Program-made: the position numbers and the translations under genes
Source: Drosophila pseudoobscura
Taxonomy: Eukaryota > Arthropoda > Insecta > Diptera > Drosophilidae
DNA length: 64,000 bases
Direction: 5' to 3'
Assembly: GCF_009870125.1 (NCBI RefSeq)
Contig: NC_046680.1
Coordinates: 5,332,001 to 5,396,000, forward strand
Part shown: positions 45,074-56,903 of the stretch, in pieces
Layout of the letters: each line of letters starts with the position of its first letter
How positions within the stretch are numbered: position 1 is the stretch's first letter
The notes under the pieces: generated by a model
Database searches by the model: none
Seen by the model: only the letters and a program-made list of their open reading frames with translations
Told to the model about the DNA's origin: nothing

Positions 45074-45190
45074 TTTACTTTTTGCTTTCAAAGTGCAGCT
45101 GTTGTGTCCAGTGTGACAGCGGAGTTATCGTTAAAACATACCGTCCGACCCTCAGAAACACACCAAAATATACCGTCTGATTCTAAAAAT
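45074..45190 (-). promoter_or_regulatory. Mtpbeta: Mtpbeta core promoter: Motif 1 plus TATACC motifs
   Basis: CAGTGTGACA at 45109-45118 is an inverted Motif 1/M1BP-like site pointing toward Mtpbeta, whose ATG is only 36 bp away. Next come GAGTTATCGTTAAA and CATACCGTCCGACCC, then several ATACC copies. The order matches the Cpes promoter (9817-9870). It implies a very short 5' UTR. Confidence 0.6.
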
Positions 45191-46240
45191 ATACCGTAAA
45201 TATACTGAAGAATTCAAGATCTATTACACATATTCCTCGTTTTTTATATTCCGTGGAATATTACTAGCTAAATAAAACCCCGAGCCCTGCCCACCTAGTT
45301 TCATACGATTGATGAATCAATTTTGTAATTAACTGTTTTATTTTTAATACTTGCTTTTATTGGATTTTGCGTAAAAAAGGTTTTAACGAAATAGGCCAAA
45401 CAAAAACAACGAGAAAGGATAGTCGTTCATAATGTTCAATTTTTATATTCCGTTAAATAATTCTGGCCAACTAAAGCCCTTAGTTCTGCCGACGTAATTT
45501 TATGCCATTGATGAATACATTTTCAGCAGGATTGGACAGTTTTTAGTCCTTGCTTTTATTGTATTTTGACTAAGCAAGGTTTAAACAAAAGAGTTTAAAA
45601 AAAATATATGCCCTTGTATACCCTATTTCGTTAATTTAATATGAAGATATGAAGATAAGACGTAATTAATAAAGACCTTTTCTCAAATTGATAGGTTTTA
45701 GACGAATTGATGCATATGATTATTATCTTTTATGTACATGCATATATAGATACATATCTCGATCCTGATACCCGTTATTGGTCTCTGTAAGAAGACAATA
45801 AACTGTAAAATATCGATGTAATAGCTTTAAAACAGAGACTAAATTGTTGTTGCTTTCTTTGGAGCCTGGGATTAATTCTATAATATCTATTTGCATTTCA
45901 TTTTTGACGATTTTTATTGGTGAAAAGCAAAAATCGTGTCGTTCCGTTTTAACCGGTTCGTAGTTTAGCGGTATATTTAAAAAAAAAACTAAGTTTATAT
46001 GGATATATTATATGTGGTGGAATATGGAATGGGAATCATGCTGCCTACCGGTTATTACCGATTCAATACCCGATTATATACTATATTCCTCGATTTTGAT
46101 ATTACAACGAAAATTACTAGCTAAATAGAACCCTCAGCCCTGCCCACATAATTTTATCCAATTAATGAATCTATTTTCTACTTGATTTGCTTATTTAAAA
46201 TACTTGACTTTGATTGTTTTAGTCTCAATTTTGGTTCCTC
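45121..46240 (+). repeat. Family A repeat next to the Mtpbeta promoter
   Basis: It starts with TATACC motifs and continues through TATTCCGTGGAATATTACTAG, GCCCTGCCCACCTAGTTTCA and CTTGCTTTTATTGG. A second part runs from 45420 and a third from about 46090. No ORF. Confidence 0.8.
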
Positions 46241-48689
46241 AACAACAATATAGCGTCTCGTATGATTAAAAACCGAACTTAGCACACCTAAGCCCCCTCG
46301 ATTTAAATAGTTCAACTACTTGAGGCAAATGGCGGAAAATATTACTTATTTCTGAACTTAAAAGAATCACGATAGCTTTCATCTGAACTAAGCTAAAATT
46401 CTTAAAGTTGTATCATATTCTCTGTCATATTCCCCAGTCATTCAACACCATTCCATAATTCAGCTGCATAGTATCTTATCCTTAAAAAAAGACGAAAATA
46501 GAGAACAACATTTAACCGCAATCGGTTAATCGTCGTCCCACGAAATTTAACTGTTTTTCTCAAACAACTATACTCAAGCCACGTCCACATTTGTATCCCA
46601 GATACTCAAAGAGAGAATATAGGGGTATATTAGATTTGTGGTGAAAATGGATGTGTAACGCTCAGAAGGAAGAGTTTCCGACCCCATAAAGTATATATAT
46701 TCTTGAGCTGCATCAATAGTCTGTCCCGATGAGCGCCTAGATGTCAGAGACTAAAAGAACTATAGCAACCCAATTTTGTATCACGACTCCTGTTAGTTCT
46801 CACTGTGAAAAATTAATTACAAAACTTAAATGATATATATGTATATGTATATGTATATATTAATACATCTCCATCCCGATACCTATTCTTGGTCCCCGAA
46901 AGAAAACCAAAAACTTAAAACAGCGACTGACTAGTTTCCTCAATTATATAGAATGAGTGACATGGATTTATAGTATTATATTTAAACTTTTTAAAGATCG
47001 AACATGTTAATTCAAATTATGTTTTTGAATACGTTTATATTTTTTATCGAAGTTGAGGAATTCAATACTAGGAATTTATATAACTACACATTTTGTATAT
47101 ACTTATGTACATACATATACATACAACCATAACATGCAAATTTTCCTTAATTATATACAAAAGAAAGGTATCACGGAGAAATCCATTACGAAATAGATTT
47201 CTTCAAAGACCTTGACCCTCGCTGCGCCTAGATTATCCTATTAAATGTGTTGTTTATGATCCTCAAATGTCCGATGCATACGCACGCCACCTACGTACGA
47301 GTTCACATCTACTCCCTCTACCCTTTCCCATTAAGGAGAACAATTGCAAGTGTCCTTGAAACTTAAGGGTGAAGAATTGATTTCAATGGATGCGACTGTT
47401 CTGTCTATGTAAATGAACGTGCCTTGGAGGTAGAATAGGAGGACAGCTGTATGTAAATTAGTATCGGGACCTAAAGCTATAGCCATCCATCCTAGTAGGT
47501 CAATCAATCCAAAAACAACCATTACAACCATTCGATCTTGATCTTAATGGCAGTTTTTAGTACAAAGTTTCTATTGGAAATTTACTTATTTAGTAGTCTG
47601 CATCCTTTATTGAATTATATTATCTACCTACCTGCATACACTTTCATGAATTCCTGAATGTAGATTTATTCACAGTCAACTGAGAAAATTGGTCCAAGGA
47701 CATGTCTAATTGTTCCCTAAAATTTGAAAGGGTAGAAGATGCAAATGTAGGCGTTCTGTTTTCACAATGAAAACAAATAGGGAAATTAGCGTTACTTATT
47801 GGTGATCAAGGTCATTAAGAAATCTCAAAGGCATTTGTTTCTTCCGAATGAACTAAAATTTTTTTAAATCATTTTCATGGACATTTTGATCTAACATGCG
47901 ACCAGAAACTGGAGAAGCTATAGATGTAAAGGATGGCAGTTGCTAAAACACCTTGGTAGGAAAATAAATTGGTAGGTGGAGATCATAATGTACCATATTT
48001 TGCATGTCTATAAATAAATATTAATAAACAAAACAATAATTTAAACCCATATATAAATTGAATGAAACTTAACCAATTGTATGTATTGTATGTAATTTCA
48101 ATACTTTGATCTGAAAATCTACTAAAATAAAATAGTCATGTTTTCCTGTACTGCTTTCTCCTTTAAGAAAGATGATTATTGATAAAAGTTGTTCCTCAAA
48201 GCGAAATAAGTTGTTTGTTAAGATAATGTGAATTGATTTATGAGAGAATGTGAAGTGATAAAGTAAAAAATAACAATGAAAAATCGTACTCTCGTTACCC
48301 CCTTTTAAAGTAAATGAACTGCCTTAGATTATTCTGTTCCGTGTCGCAGATTTTTTTACTTGACTATATTTAGCAAAAGTCGAATTCTATTTCGCGTACG
48401 TTCGCGACCACATGTTTAATGCTATCATTATGAAAACTAAAAATTGGATGAGCCCCATCTTTTGTACTAAACATAGACCTTACAAAGTTATATCGAAACG
48501 ACTAAAAAAAACCTGGGGAAAATTGCTACGCATTTTGAAAGTGCCAGGAATTAACGGGAAAACAAGCAACTTAAAAGCACACGTTACAGAATGTTAATCA
48601 GACGTTGTGGCAACATTAATTTGTAGCAACACATTCCGAATACTCTGGATATTATAGAATTGCGGAAATGTTTGTCATCTAATGCACCA
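46241..48689. other. AT-rich intergenic DNA with a DINE-1-like remnant
   Basis: A short DINE-1-like fragment lies at about 46590-46800 (CCCCATAAAGTATATATATTC and neighbours). The rest is unassigned AT-rich DNA. A 61-codon plus ORF at 48412-48597 is basic and hydrophobic but matches nothing I know. Confidence 0.4.
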
Positions 48690-49215
48690 ATAAATGCAAA
48701 AACTAGTCAGTCTCTGTTCTAAAGCTATCATAACGATATTTTACAGTTTATTGTCTTCTTACAGAGACCAAGAATGGGTATTGGGATAAGGATATACAAG
48801 AAACTAATCAAATGCATGAATATGTCAAAAACATATCAATTTTATTTATTAAAAATAAATAATTAATAATAATAATATATAAAATTACTGATATAGGGTA
48901 TATAAAGTATAGGGTATAGTCAGGTTTACAGGCAAAAACTCTTCAAATACCAGCAACATTGAGACTGTTTTTTGTTAAAGTATTTTGTTTAAACCTTGTT
49001 TTAGCCAAAATACAATAAAAGCAAGGACTAAAAACTAGCCAATCTTGTAGAAAATTTATTCATCAATGGGCTAAAATTATGTGGGCACGGCTAAATGTGC
49101 TATATAGCTGAGAATATTCCACGGAAGATCAGAAACGAGGAATCTGTAAAATAGTCAGTATATTTGCGGTATATTTTTAAAACGAGGCGGTATATTTCGG
49201 TATATCTTATCGATA
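48690..49215 (-). repeat. Family A repeat, inverted, next to the ken 5' exon
   Basis: Read on the minus strand it runs from TATACC motifs (49205-49160) through TCTTCCGTGGAATATTCTCAG, TAGCCGTGCCCACATAATTT, CTTTTATTGTATTTTGGC and GTCTCTGTAAGAAGAC. It is the only family A block in reverse orientation, and ken, to its right, is on the plus strand. Confidence 0.8.
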
Positions 49216-49260
49216 AACTTTATTCAAATTCTTCGAACTGATGTTAACTGTTAATACTTT
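49205..49260 (+). promoter_or_regulatory. ken: Candidate ken promoter: DRE and TATACC motifs
   Basis: TATCGATA at 49208-49215 is a perfect DRE core. It directly follows GGTATATT-type repeats of the inverted family A end and precedes the likely ken first exon. A transcription start after this point is inferred only. Confidence 0.45.
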
Positions 49261-52200
49261 TTTCCCAACCGCCGATCGAGTCGGACGCGCGCGCGCATTG
49301 AATTCAAAAAAGAGAGAGCAAGAGCAAGAGCAAGAGCAGGAAATCTCTCACACTCGACACTCGCTCGCCCGCCAGAAAAAGTTTTACCAATCAAGTTTTT
49401 TATTTCGCAATAAAAAAGAAACAAAACTTCAACCTAGTTAAAGTTAATGTCGTTGTCGTGGTGAACGATTCGTGAGTGTGGTGTGCTGTGCTGTGTACAT
49501 GTGCTAGTGTGGATCGCTGCGTCGCAGAAGAAGAAGATGTGCAAGCAGGAAAAACAAAAGAGAAATTGAATAAAATTAAAGTCCTCGTTGGATGGCCAAT
49601 ATAGTGAGCGAATAAAGCTTCATGTGTTCTTAAAAATATGAATAGTAGTACCACCGAGAGTTGTGTTCCCCCGCCTTCGAAGATCACCAACTACACACAC
49701 ACACACACGAGACCACGAAAGCTGGGTGTTGGTGTTGAAATCGAAATTGAAAGTTGTTGTGGGTGAGACCAACAGCACTGCCAACGGAATAGAACGCGTC
49801 GTCGCGTGTGTGTATCCCTCACATACACACTCTCGCCCACTGGAGCTGTGGCTAAAAGAGATTGGATTGTGAAAGGGGAAAGCTCGACTTGGTCGCACAC
49901 ATGTGTACAGACCCACGCAAACACACACGCACTCGAATCGCATATCATATCCACCGTGAACGAACTGATCGAGGAATTTATCCATTGAGTCTTAGTTTAG
50001 TGCAAGGGATTAAACAATTTTCGATCAATTGCTAATGAAAGAGGTAAGCTTTGCTGTATATTTACCACTCGTATTCACATACATAGTGGAGTTCGGTTAA
50101 ATGAGCCAGAAACTTTTCCATCGGCTGGCATTGCAACATCTTCAACGAAACGAAAAACCCAAACTTTTGCGATGGTACGCGTGTCTACATGCACCTAAGC
50201 ATACGTAAAACACAGAGCTACCAAGGTCAAACACTAATTTAATAGTCGCAGAGAAAAACATTCCAAAGCCAGACCAGACCGAGCTTAAAGCCAAAGTTGG
50301 GCCTGAACGAAGTTCCGATATAGCGAACGTCTGTTCGTAGCTATCCAATCTTCGTCATCGTGATCATCATTAACAGGGCAACAACAACAACAACAACAGC
50401 TAAAGCAAAAGCAACAACTACGGCTACAAAGCGCAGCCAACCAAAAGACAAGAAAGGCTTAGTGACCTTCATGGCATGGCGTGCTTTTGTCTGCGTAATA
50501 TTTTGTTTGTGTGTGTATTTGTATGCATGTCATGAAATTTGAAGACATACTCGTACACACGTTCATACCTATGTACAGATATAATCTGTATATAATGGTA
50601 GTGGTTGACGGCTAACTGAACTGCTTTCCAATAAGAGTGAAGGTGAAAAAGCACACCACACCACAAGCATATGTATGCGCACACAGACAATGAACATGCA
50701 AGCGCACAATTACAGGCCGATCGCGCAGATGTTACAAAATATGCTATATGTACATGCACACAAACATATATGAACATATTTACAAGTATATACACACGTT
50801 TGTCTGTCGGTCTGTGCACTTACAAAGAGTGGAGGAATATGTATTTTATAGTAATATGTGACGAAAGCTTTGAACATTCTACAATCGAAAACTATCTTAC
50901 TGAAAGGGGAAATGGAGAAATCCAAAACAAAATACTTCCATTGTACATATGTATATATGTATGTATGTATGTATTTATCATTTCCTTGGAGAGCCTCAAT
51001 CTCAATGCCCAAAAGTACTGTCCTATCGTATCTTTCCCAGCATGTATCGTTCGCCTCATAAGTTATGTAATTCAAATTTGGGTCACTTTTACGAGTGTAG
51101 CATTTACAGCAAGTACAATGGCGCGGCGACGACGACTCTTTGCCATTTTCTGCGGGGCGGCCAGAGAGCTTTCGTGAAAGGGGAAAGAGCACAGCTCTGA
51201 GTTGCGAGTGCGAGTGTGTTGGTGCAGAAACAAGTTTAGCCCCCTCTCCACACCGCTCCGCTCCCTTTTTATAAGCTCTCATACAACTTTCAAAATATTT
51301 CGAATGCGCTTTCTCTTTTGTGGCCCCCGTTCTCTTCGTTTTCAATCTGCACCAGACATGTGCTTATACACTCACAATCTGCATAAATGATACTCTCACT
51401 CACATTAAAGAAAGAGTAGTGGAAAAACATTGCATTACATTGGAACGATGACGACTACAAAAATCTGAAAGTATAAAGTAATATGTATGTACATACATAC
51501 ATACATATTTATATACGAACTTACGTTCTCTGTATGTAAATATTTATGCGAGTGTGTTCGTTTTGTTTAGCTCTTTTTTTTTACTAATACACAGACATAC
51601 AGCACAGAGAAAAAGAAAAGCTTTTTGTGAAAGGTGATTTTTATGCGCGTTTTGTGAGTTAGCGTGTTTTGTTTTGTCTCACTTTTGCGCTCGATCATCT
51701 CTGCTTTGTCCCTTTCATTCCCATTTCGAGTTGTTTTGTATGTATGTATGTATGAATGTATGTTGTACACTCGGCAACACCAGTCTGAGCCCAAAGTGGA
51801 GAAAAATGTCGAAATGTTTATGATCGCATCAAATGAAAGTACGGCAGGAATGATGTTCCATTTGAAAATAACTCAAACGCGTTTCCGCAGACGTCGGAGC
51901 CCAGTGTATGCATTTATGAAAGCCAGTTATTGTATGTATGTATGTACATATGTGGTTGTACATTTCCAATTGCGAAATCTGAAAGCGTTTGTAGAAAGGA
52001 ATGAATATCCATGACGAATAGAAGGAATGAGAGGATTGGAATCCAGTATTCAACTTTATTCCATTAGCACCGTTTCTGACTTGCCCAACGTTAGAACTAG
52101 CCTGTCATCTCCCCGTTCCTCCCCCCGCAATCTTTCCCACAAACGATCGTGCTCTTTCAGCTTTCGCTTCCCATGAAAAATAACACAACTACGAAGTGGA

Positions 52201-53445
52201 GTGGAGCGTCGGCGAGGGGGGAAGCCATTCTCCCATTCTCTTGGTGCTGTGCCAAGCCAGTCATTCAAGTTTTATTGAAAGTGAACGTTTCGTCTCCCAG
52301 TGAAGCAGAGGCAAAAGCAGCGACGCAGCAGAGCGTAACAAAAAGCAAGACTATCTTTTCGAAGTTTTCAGATCTGCTGAACTTTAGCTTTGTTGAGAGC
52401 TTACAAGCCATGCTCTTGCACAATACAGTAATAGCCCCATAAAGTGAGCGAGTATGCATAGCTGTTCCACAGATACAGTCTCACAGTCCAGCGAATTTCA
52501 GTGTAACAATTTCATCGTATTCGCCGTTGCCTTCGCGCCAAACTCGAATCCAACACCAACACACCAACGCAACAGCAAGCTGTCGGCAGCAACAACAACA
52601 TCGAAAGGGGAAAGCTTTTTTGAGGCAGTCGCGCAGAGAGAGAGAGAGAGAGAGAGACATAGAGAGGTAGTGGCAGAAGCAGCATAGCGAGCGTTTCTTA
52701 AGCAACTGCTATTGTGGTTGGGGGCTGCTCTATGAAGTGGAGCTTTCATCTTTTCCAGCAACAATGCTTGGGCTGTACATACGTGTGAAGGTAATGGCTG
52801 TATGCGTGTGTGTGTGGGTTGTGCAGTATTACAAAAACAGAGATGAAGAAAAACCTAAAAACCTGATTAGTAAACATTTACTAATGCTTTGTAATTTCAA
52901 TTCACACACACAACCGCTCTTCGCTATACATATGAGTGTATGGATGTTTCCACATGTGTATGCATGATCATTTCTCCGTGGCGATGAAAGCTCACTTTCG
53001 AATACTGCAAGATCCTTTTTCTAACACACAGACAAGCGACCGAGTGTGTAGGTGGGTGAGCCTACCTGTGTGAGTGCCGTCTGTATGACACAATCGTGAA
53101 ATAGTCATGGGGAGAGGGGAGGAGAGAGTTTCGGTGAAAGGCGGCTTCCAAGCTCGGAGATTGTGTAATACTCGCCAGCGGAAGAGACAGCGCCAGATGC
53201 AGACATTTTCCATTCCAAAACTTTCTATTTTGCTGTCTTCACAATTCACAGAAAGGTATGCACATGTACGAGTATATACTCGTATGTACATATGAAAATA
53301 TACATATGTACATGCATATATAGAGTGGTCTCTGATCCGATTTGTAGCTTGCATTCTTTGAAATCTAATATTTGTAGTACTAATGCGCAGAATCCGATGC
53401 AACCAATCTAACCCCTCTTCCTTCTTCCATTTGTAGTTTCAGAGA
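49261..53445 (+). other. ken: ken 5' UTR exon and large intron
   Basis: A donor GAG|GTAAGC at 50044 suggests a non-coding first exon ending at 50043. An acceptor TTGTAG (53431-53436) or TTTCAG lies just before the ATG, so the intron would be about 3.4 kb. The exon and intron carry CA/TG, TATG and CAACAA microsatellites. GTGAAAG occurs at 49869, 51174, 51627 and 53134, and GAAAGGGGAAA four times. ORFs here are not conserved-looking. The first exon start is unknown. Confidence 0.5.
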
Positions 53446-55208
53446 ATGTTGATGTTGCAATACAGCAAGCATGGCGAGTGCATACTCAAGGAAATCGGAG
53501 CAGCGTTCCGGGGAGAACACCCGGCGGACCTTACAATCGTGTGCGAGAACAAAGTGAAGCTGCATGCACACAAACTGGTGCTGGCCGCCGCCAGTCCCCT
53601 CATACGGTAAGCCTTTCGATTGGGTGGGGGCTGGGTCATTTTTGAGTTCACTGATGGTTATTGGTTGGATTTTGCAGAAACCTGTTAGAGGACACTCACC
53701 TGAGCGACTGCTCGACCACCGTCTACTTCCCAGACGTCAATGCCACCTACTTTAAATTTCTGCTGGACTTCCTGTACTCGGGACAGACGTGCATCACCTC
53801 TCGTGACGTGAACTACCTGCACGATCTGCTGCTGCTCCTGCAGATCAAGTCCGATAGCTGGAAGACCACAGACTCTGCCTATCTGAACAGCAAGTGCGGA
53901 AGCATACGCGAGAGATCTCGGAAGCAGTACTCATCCTCCCAGAACCTGGACCAGACACTCAAGTATGAGGTCGACAGTGTGGACGAGTCCAGAAATGCGG
54001 CCGATTTTTCCGCGTGCTCGGCCGAGCACTGCGAGAGTGCCCCCGAGTGTGGAGGCGGGGGGGTGGCCAAGGAAGAGGACGACGAATGCACGCACAAGGA
54101 CAACAGGAGCGAAAAAGACACAGATGAAATCGTAAATCTCTCTAATGCTCCACCGAGTGGCATCAGCAACCACAGCAACACCAACAGCAACAGCAGTAAC
54201 AACAATAACAACAACTCGACTATAAATCCAGTTAACCTTTCACTAGACCTCCGGACAAAAAGCGAGAACTCGGCCCGTAGTGATGCCAGCAGAACAATCG
54301 GATCGGGATCTGATCACAGCGGCATCGACCTGGCTATCAGCGCAAGCGAGAGCACAAAGCGGAAGGGACTTTTCTTCGACTCGCACAAGGATGTGTTGAA
54401 GCCGCTGTCCGATGGCTCGGACATCAACAGCTCGCCGGAGAACTACGTGGTTACGCCCCATCGAAAACGACGACCCGGCTTTCACAACACTCAAAGTGAC
54501 AATCAGCCATTCACATCGTATCAGCAAAACCTGTTGGAAGAGCTGAGACTGGTGAAGTCGACGACATCGCCCATATCTGGATTTAGCTCGGAGAAGAACA
54601 TGCTCGCCCATCTCGAGGATGGGGCACTCAACGGCGACACCCTGACCCCGGACCGAAAGCTAATCGAATCGCAAAGGAACCATGCACAGAGCCCGGATAT
54701 ACCAATGCACTTGGGGCCCCAGTTCGTGTACCAGTGGCAGTCGAATCAGAACGCCGCGATTTCCGCAATGCCCAATCTGCAGTCGCGACTCTCTAGTCTG
54801 TCGCACATGAACCTGGGGCTGGACCCAGAGGGTCGCAGCAGCTCCGCCTCCGGATCGAACATAGCCAGCAGCAACCCCCACTCGTCTTCGGTGCGAGAGT
54901 ACCGGTGCGAGTACTGCGGCAAGCAGTTCGGCATGTCCTGGAACCTCAAAACCCATCTGCGCGTCCACACGGGCGAGAAGCCCTTTGCCTGCCGCCTCTG
55001 CGTGGCTATGTTCAAGCAGAAGGCCCACCTCCTCAAGCACTTGTGCTCGGTCCACCGGAACATCATAACCACCACCAACGGCACGGACACGGAGAACCGC
55101 TACAGCTGTTGCTTCTGCTCCATGTGCTTCGAGTCGGTGCAGGAGCTGGTCCGGCATCTCTCCGGGCACCACAACAACCTGCTGCTGACCAAGAATCTTC
55201 GCGAATAA
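53446..55208 (+). CDS. ken: ken and barbie, BTB-zinc finger transcriptional repressor
   Basis: This is the fly BCL6-like nuclear repressor that limits a subset of JAK/STAT targets and acts in terminalia development. Two coding exons, 53446-53606 and 53678-55208, give 563 residues, with a 71 bp intron inside the BTB domain. The BTB/POZ domain is at about 1-130: [20 protein letters not shown], then [20 protein letters not shown]. An acidic and Ser/Asn-rich middle follows. Three C2H2 fingers lie at about 461-483, 489-512 and 530-552 ([31 protein letters not shown]). The length is a little under that of D. melanogaster because poly-Asn/Gln tracts are shorter. The gene is intact. The start is the first of two ATGs (MLML) and follows the 3' splice site closely. 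Confidence 0.96.
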
Positions 55209-56318
55209 CCTAACCGATCTTTGAGTTGGCTCCACCCGCCGCCAATCCAATACTTGCAAAGAGACCTGAATTTTATATATATATATATTGTATACAAACA
55301 TACGGTAAACAGTAAAAGTAACAGATTTAATTACTTATTGTATAAATATGTAAAATGTACATTTAAATCTTAAGCTTACCAACATTCACGTGACTACTTT
55401 ACTGGATTCACAATAACTTCACCGACGGCATGACGATATGAACGCAGCCAGAGATGGAGATGGGGCTGGGGCTGGCGCTGGGAATTAGAATCCAAGAATC
55501 CGAGCCCGAAAGAGAGAGAGGCAAAACAAGTTGTTTTTTCTCTTTTAAATTGTATTTGAGTTTCAAACACCCCACAGAACCCCACGTCCACTATTCCCTA
55601 TTTTTTTAAAACGGCTGGTCCATCAAAATGGAACATTATTTTCTAAGAATATTTGTATACAAACGGTATTGTAATTTCTATTTTATTTTCTACCCCGTCT
55701 TACATGAACTCCTACCTACCTACATACATATATTTGAATAATTTTTATACACTCTTTCATGCTAAGATTTTTACATATTCCCTCCTAAAATCGCCAATAA
55801 AAGTGTGTAAATAGTAGTACAGTATAAATTCGCAAGTTCGTAATAAAATCAGAAAAGCATTTCAGTTTTGTCTATACTTTCCAAGCAATTTTCGAAATAT
55901 ATTTTGTTGAACCTACATATTACCGATTTGTTTCTGCGGCAAGTGGCAGTTAAATTGGGTGGATAAGCAAATGTCCAATGGGGTGACATAGTCCTTCGTT
56001 GGCTACTATCTTTTGAATAGTTTTTGAAATTGCTATTTAAATGTAGCTTCTTGGCGCCAAACTAATGTTGATGCTGGCCAGCTTGTGTCAATCGAATATT
56101 CGATAGTGGTAACTTTCGTTTCGTAGCATACTCCTTTTGGGAGTAAGTGTAAATATCAAGTAGAAATCGTAGGCGAGGCGCGATGTTCAAATATGTCGAA
56201 ATTTTTGCCTAGCATGGCTCCGTTTTCGGGAAATATATATATAGATATATATATATTTATATTTATAGCTCCGTAGAGCTATATTTTTGGCTACAAAAAT
56301 AAAATAATAAATATCTAC
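55209..56318. other. ken 3' UTR and intergenic DNA
   Basis: AATAAAA signals lie near 55796 and 55841, the likely ken polyadenylation area. No gene was seen. A short perfect stem (ATAGCTC CGTA GAGCTAT) lies near 56267-56284 within TATATA-rich DNA. Confidence 0.5.
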
Positions 56319-56903
56319 GGTCACACTCTTTAACCGATATAAAATTTGGTTGGCGCGCAGTGTTATTGGCCGCGGTTATAGATAATATTCCCACTGTTGG
56401 CGCAGAAGTATAACAAAGCAAGGAACGAAATGGTCAGACCGTCAAATGCGTATTTTCGACTGCGACCGATCTGAGTGACTCGGAGTTAACACTAAGCTAA
56501 CTGTTATTTTTAGTTAAAAATTGCATCCGTGAAGTTGAACCTGGACCTGGACTGGCAAAATGTGGATGTCTCTGAAACCGCGAGCAACAGCAACGTTCAG
56601 TGATGATAAAGTGATGTGATGTGACGAACACTGCAGTAGAATCGAGCGAAGGCTAACAACGACAGCATAACTTCAATCCAACCAAAATAGAGGTCCACAA
56701 TATACCCACACAGCCGTACATCCGTGCAACCGAAAAGCTGCAACACGCCAACACACATTCAAAAACAAAGGCACACACAGCCACATACCCACGAATGCTG
56801 AGAGACTTAATATAATTAATAAACTTCAGTGAAGTGAATGCAAACTGCGAGATATTCGACGGAGAGCACTCGAAAATTCGAAGACTCGCGAAGGACAACA
56901 ACA
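56319..56903 (+). promoter_or_regulatory. Tetraspanin promoter (Motif 1) and 5' UTR
   Basis: GGTCACACT at 56319-56327 is a forward Motif 1/M1BP site. The DNA from about 56340 to the ATG at 56904 is probably the first-exon leader of the tetraspanin gene. It is CA-rich and non-coding in the sense frame. Unlike four other promoters in the window it has no family A copy nearby. Confidence 0.5.

Noticed and set aside
54660-55301. 213-codon minus ORF under the ken zinc fingers
   Set aside because: It is the antisense shadow of the ken coding exon; codon positions follow the ken frame.
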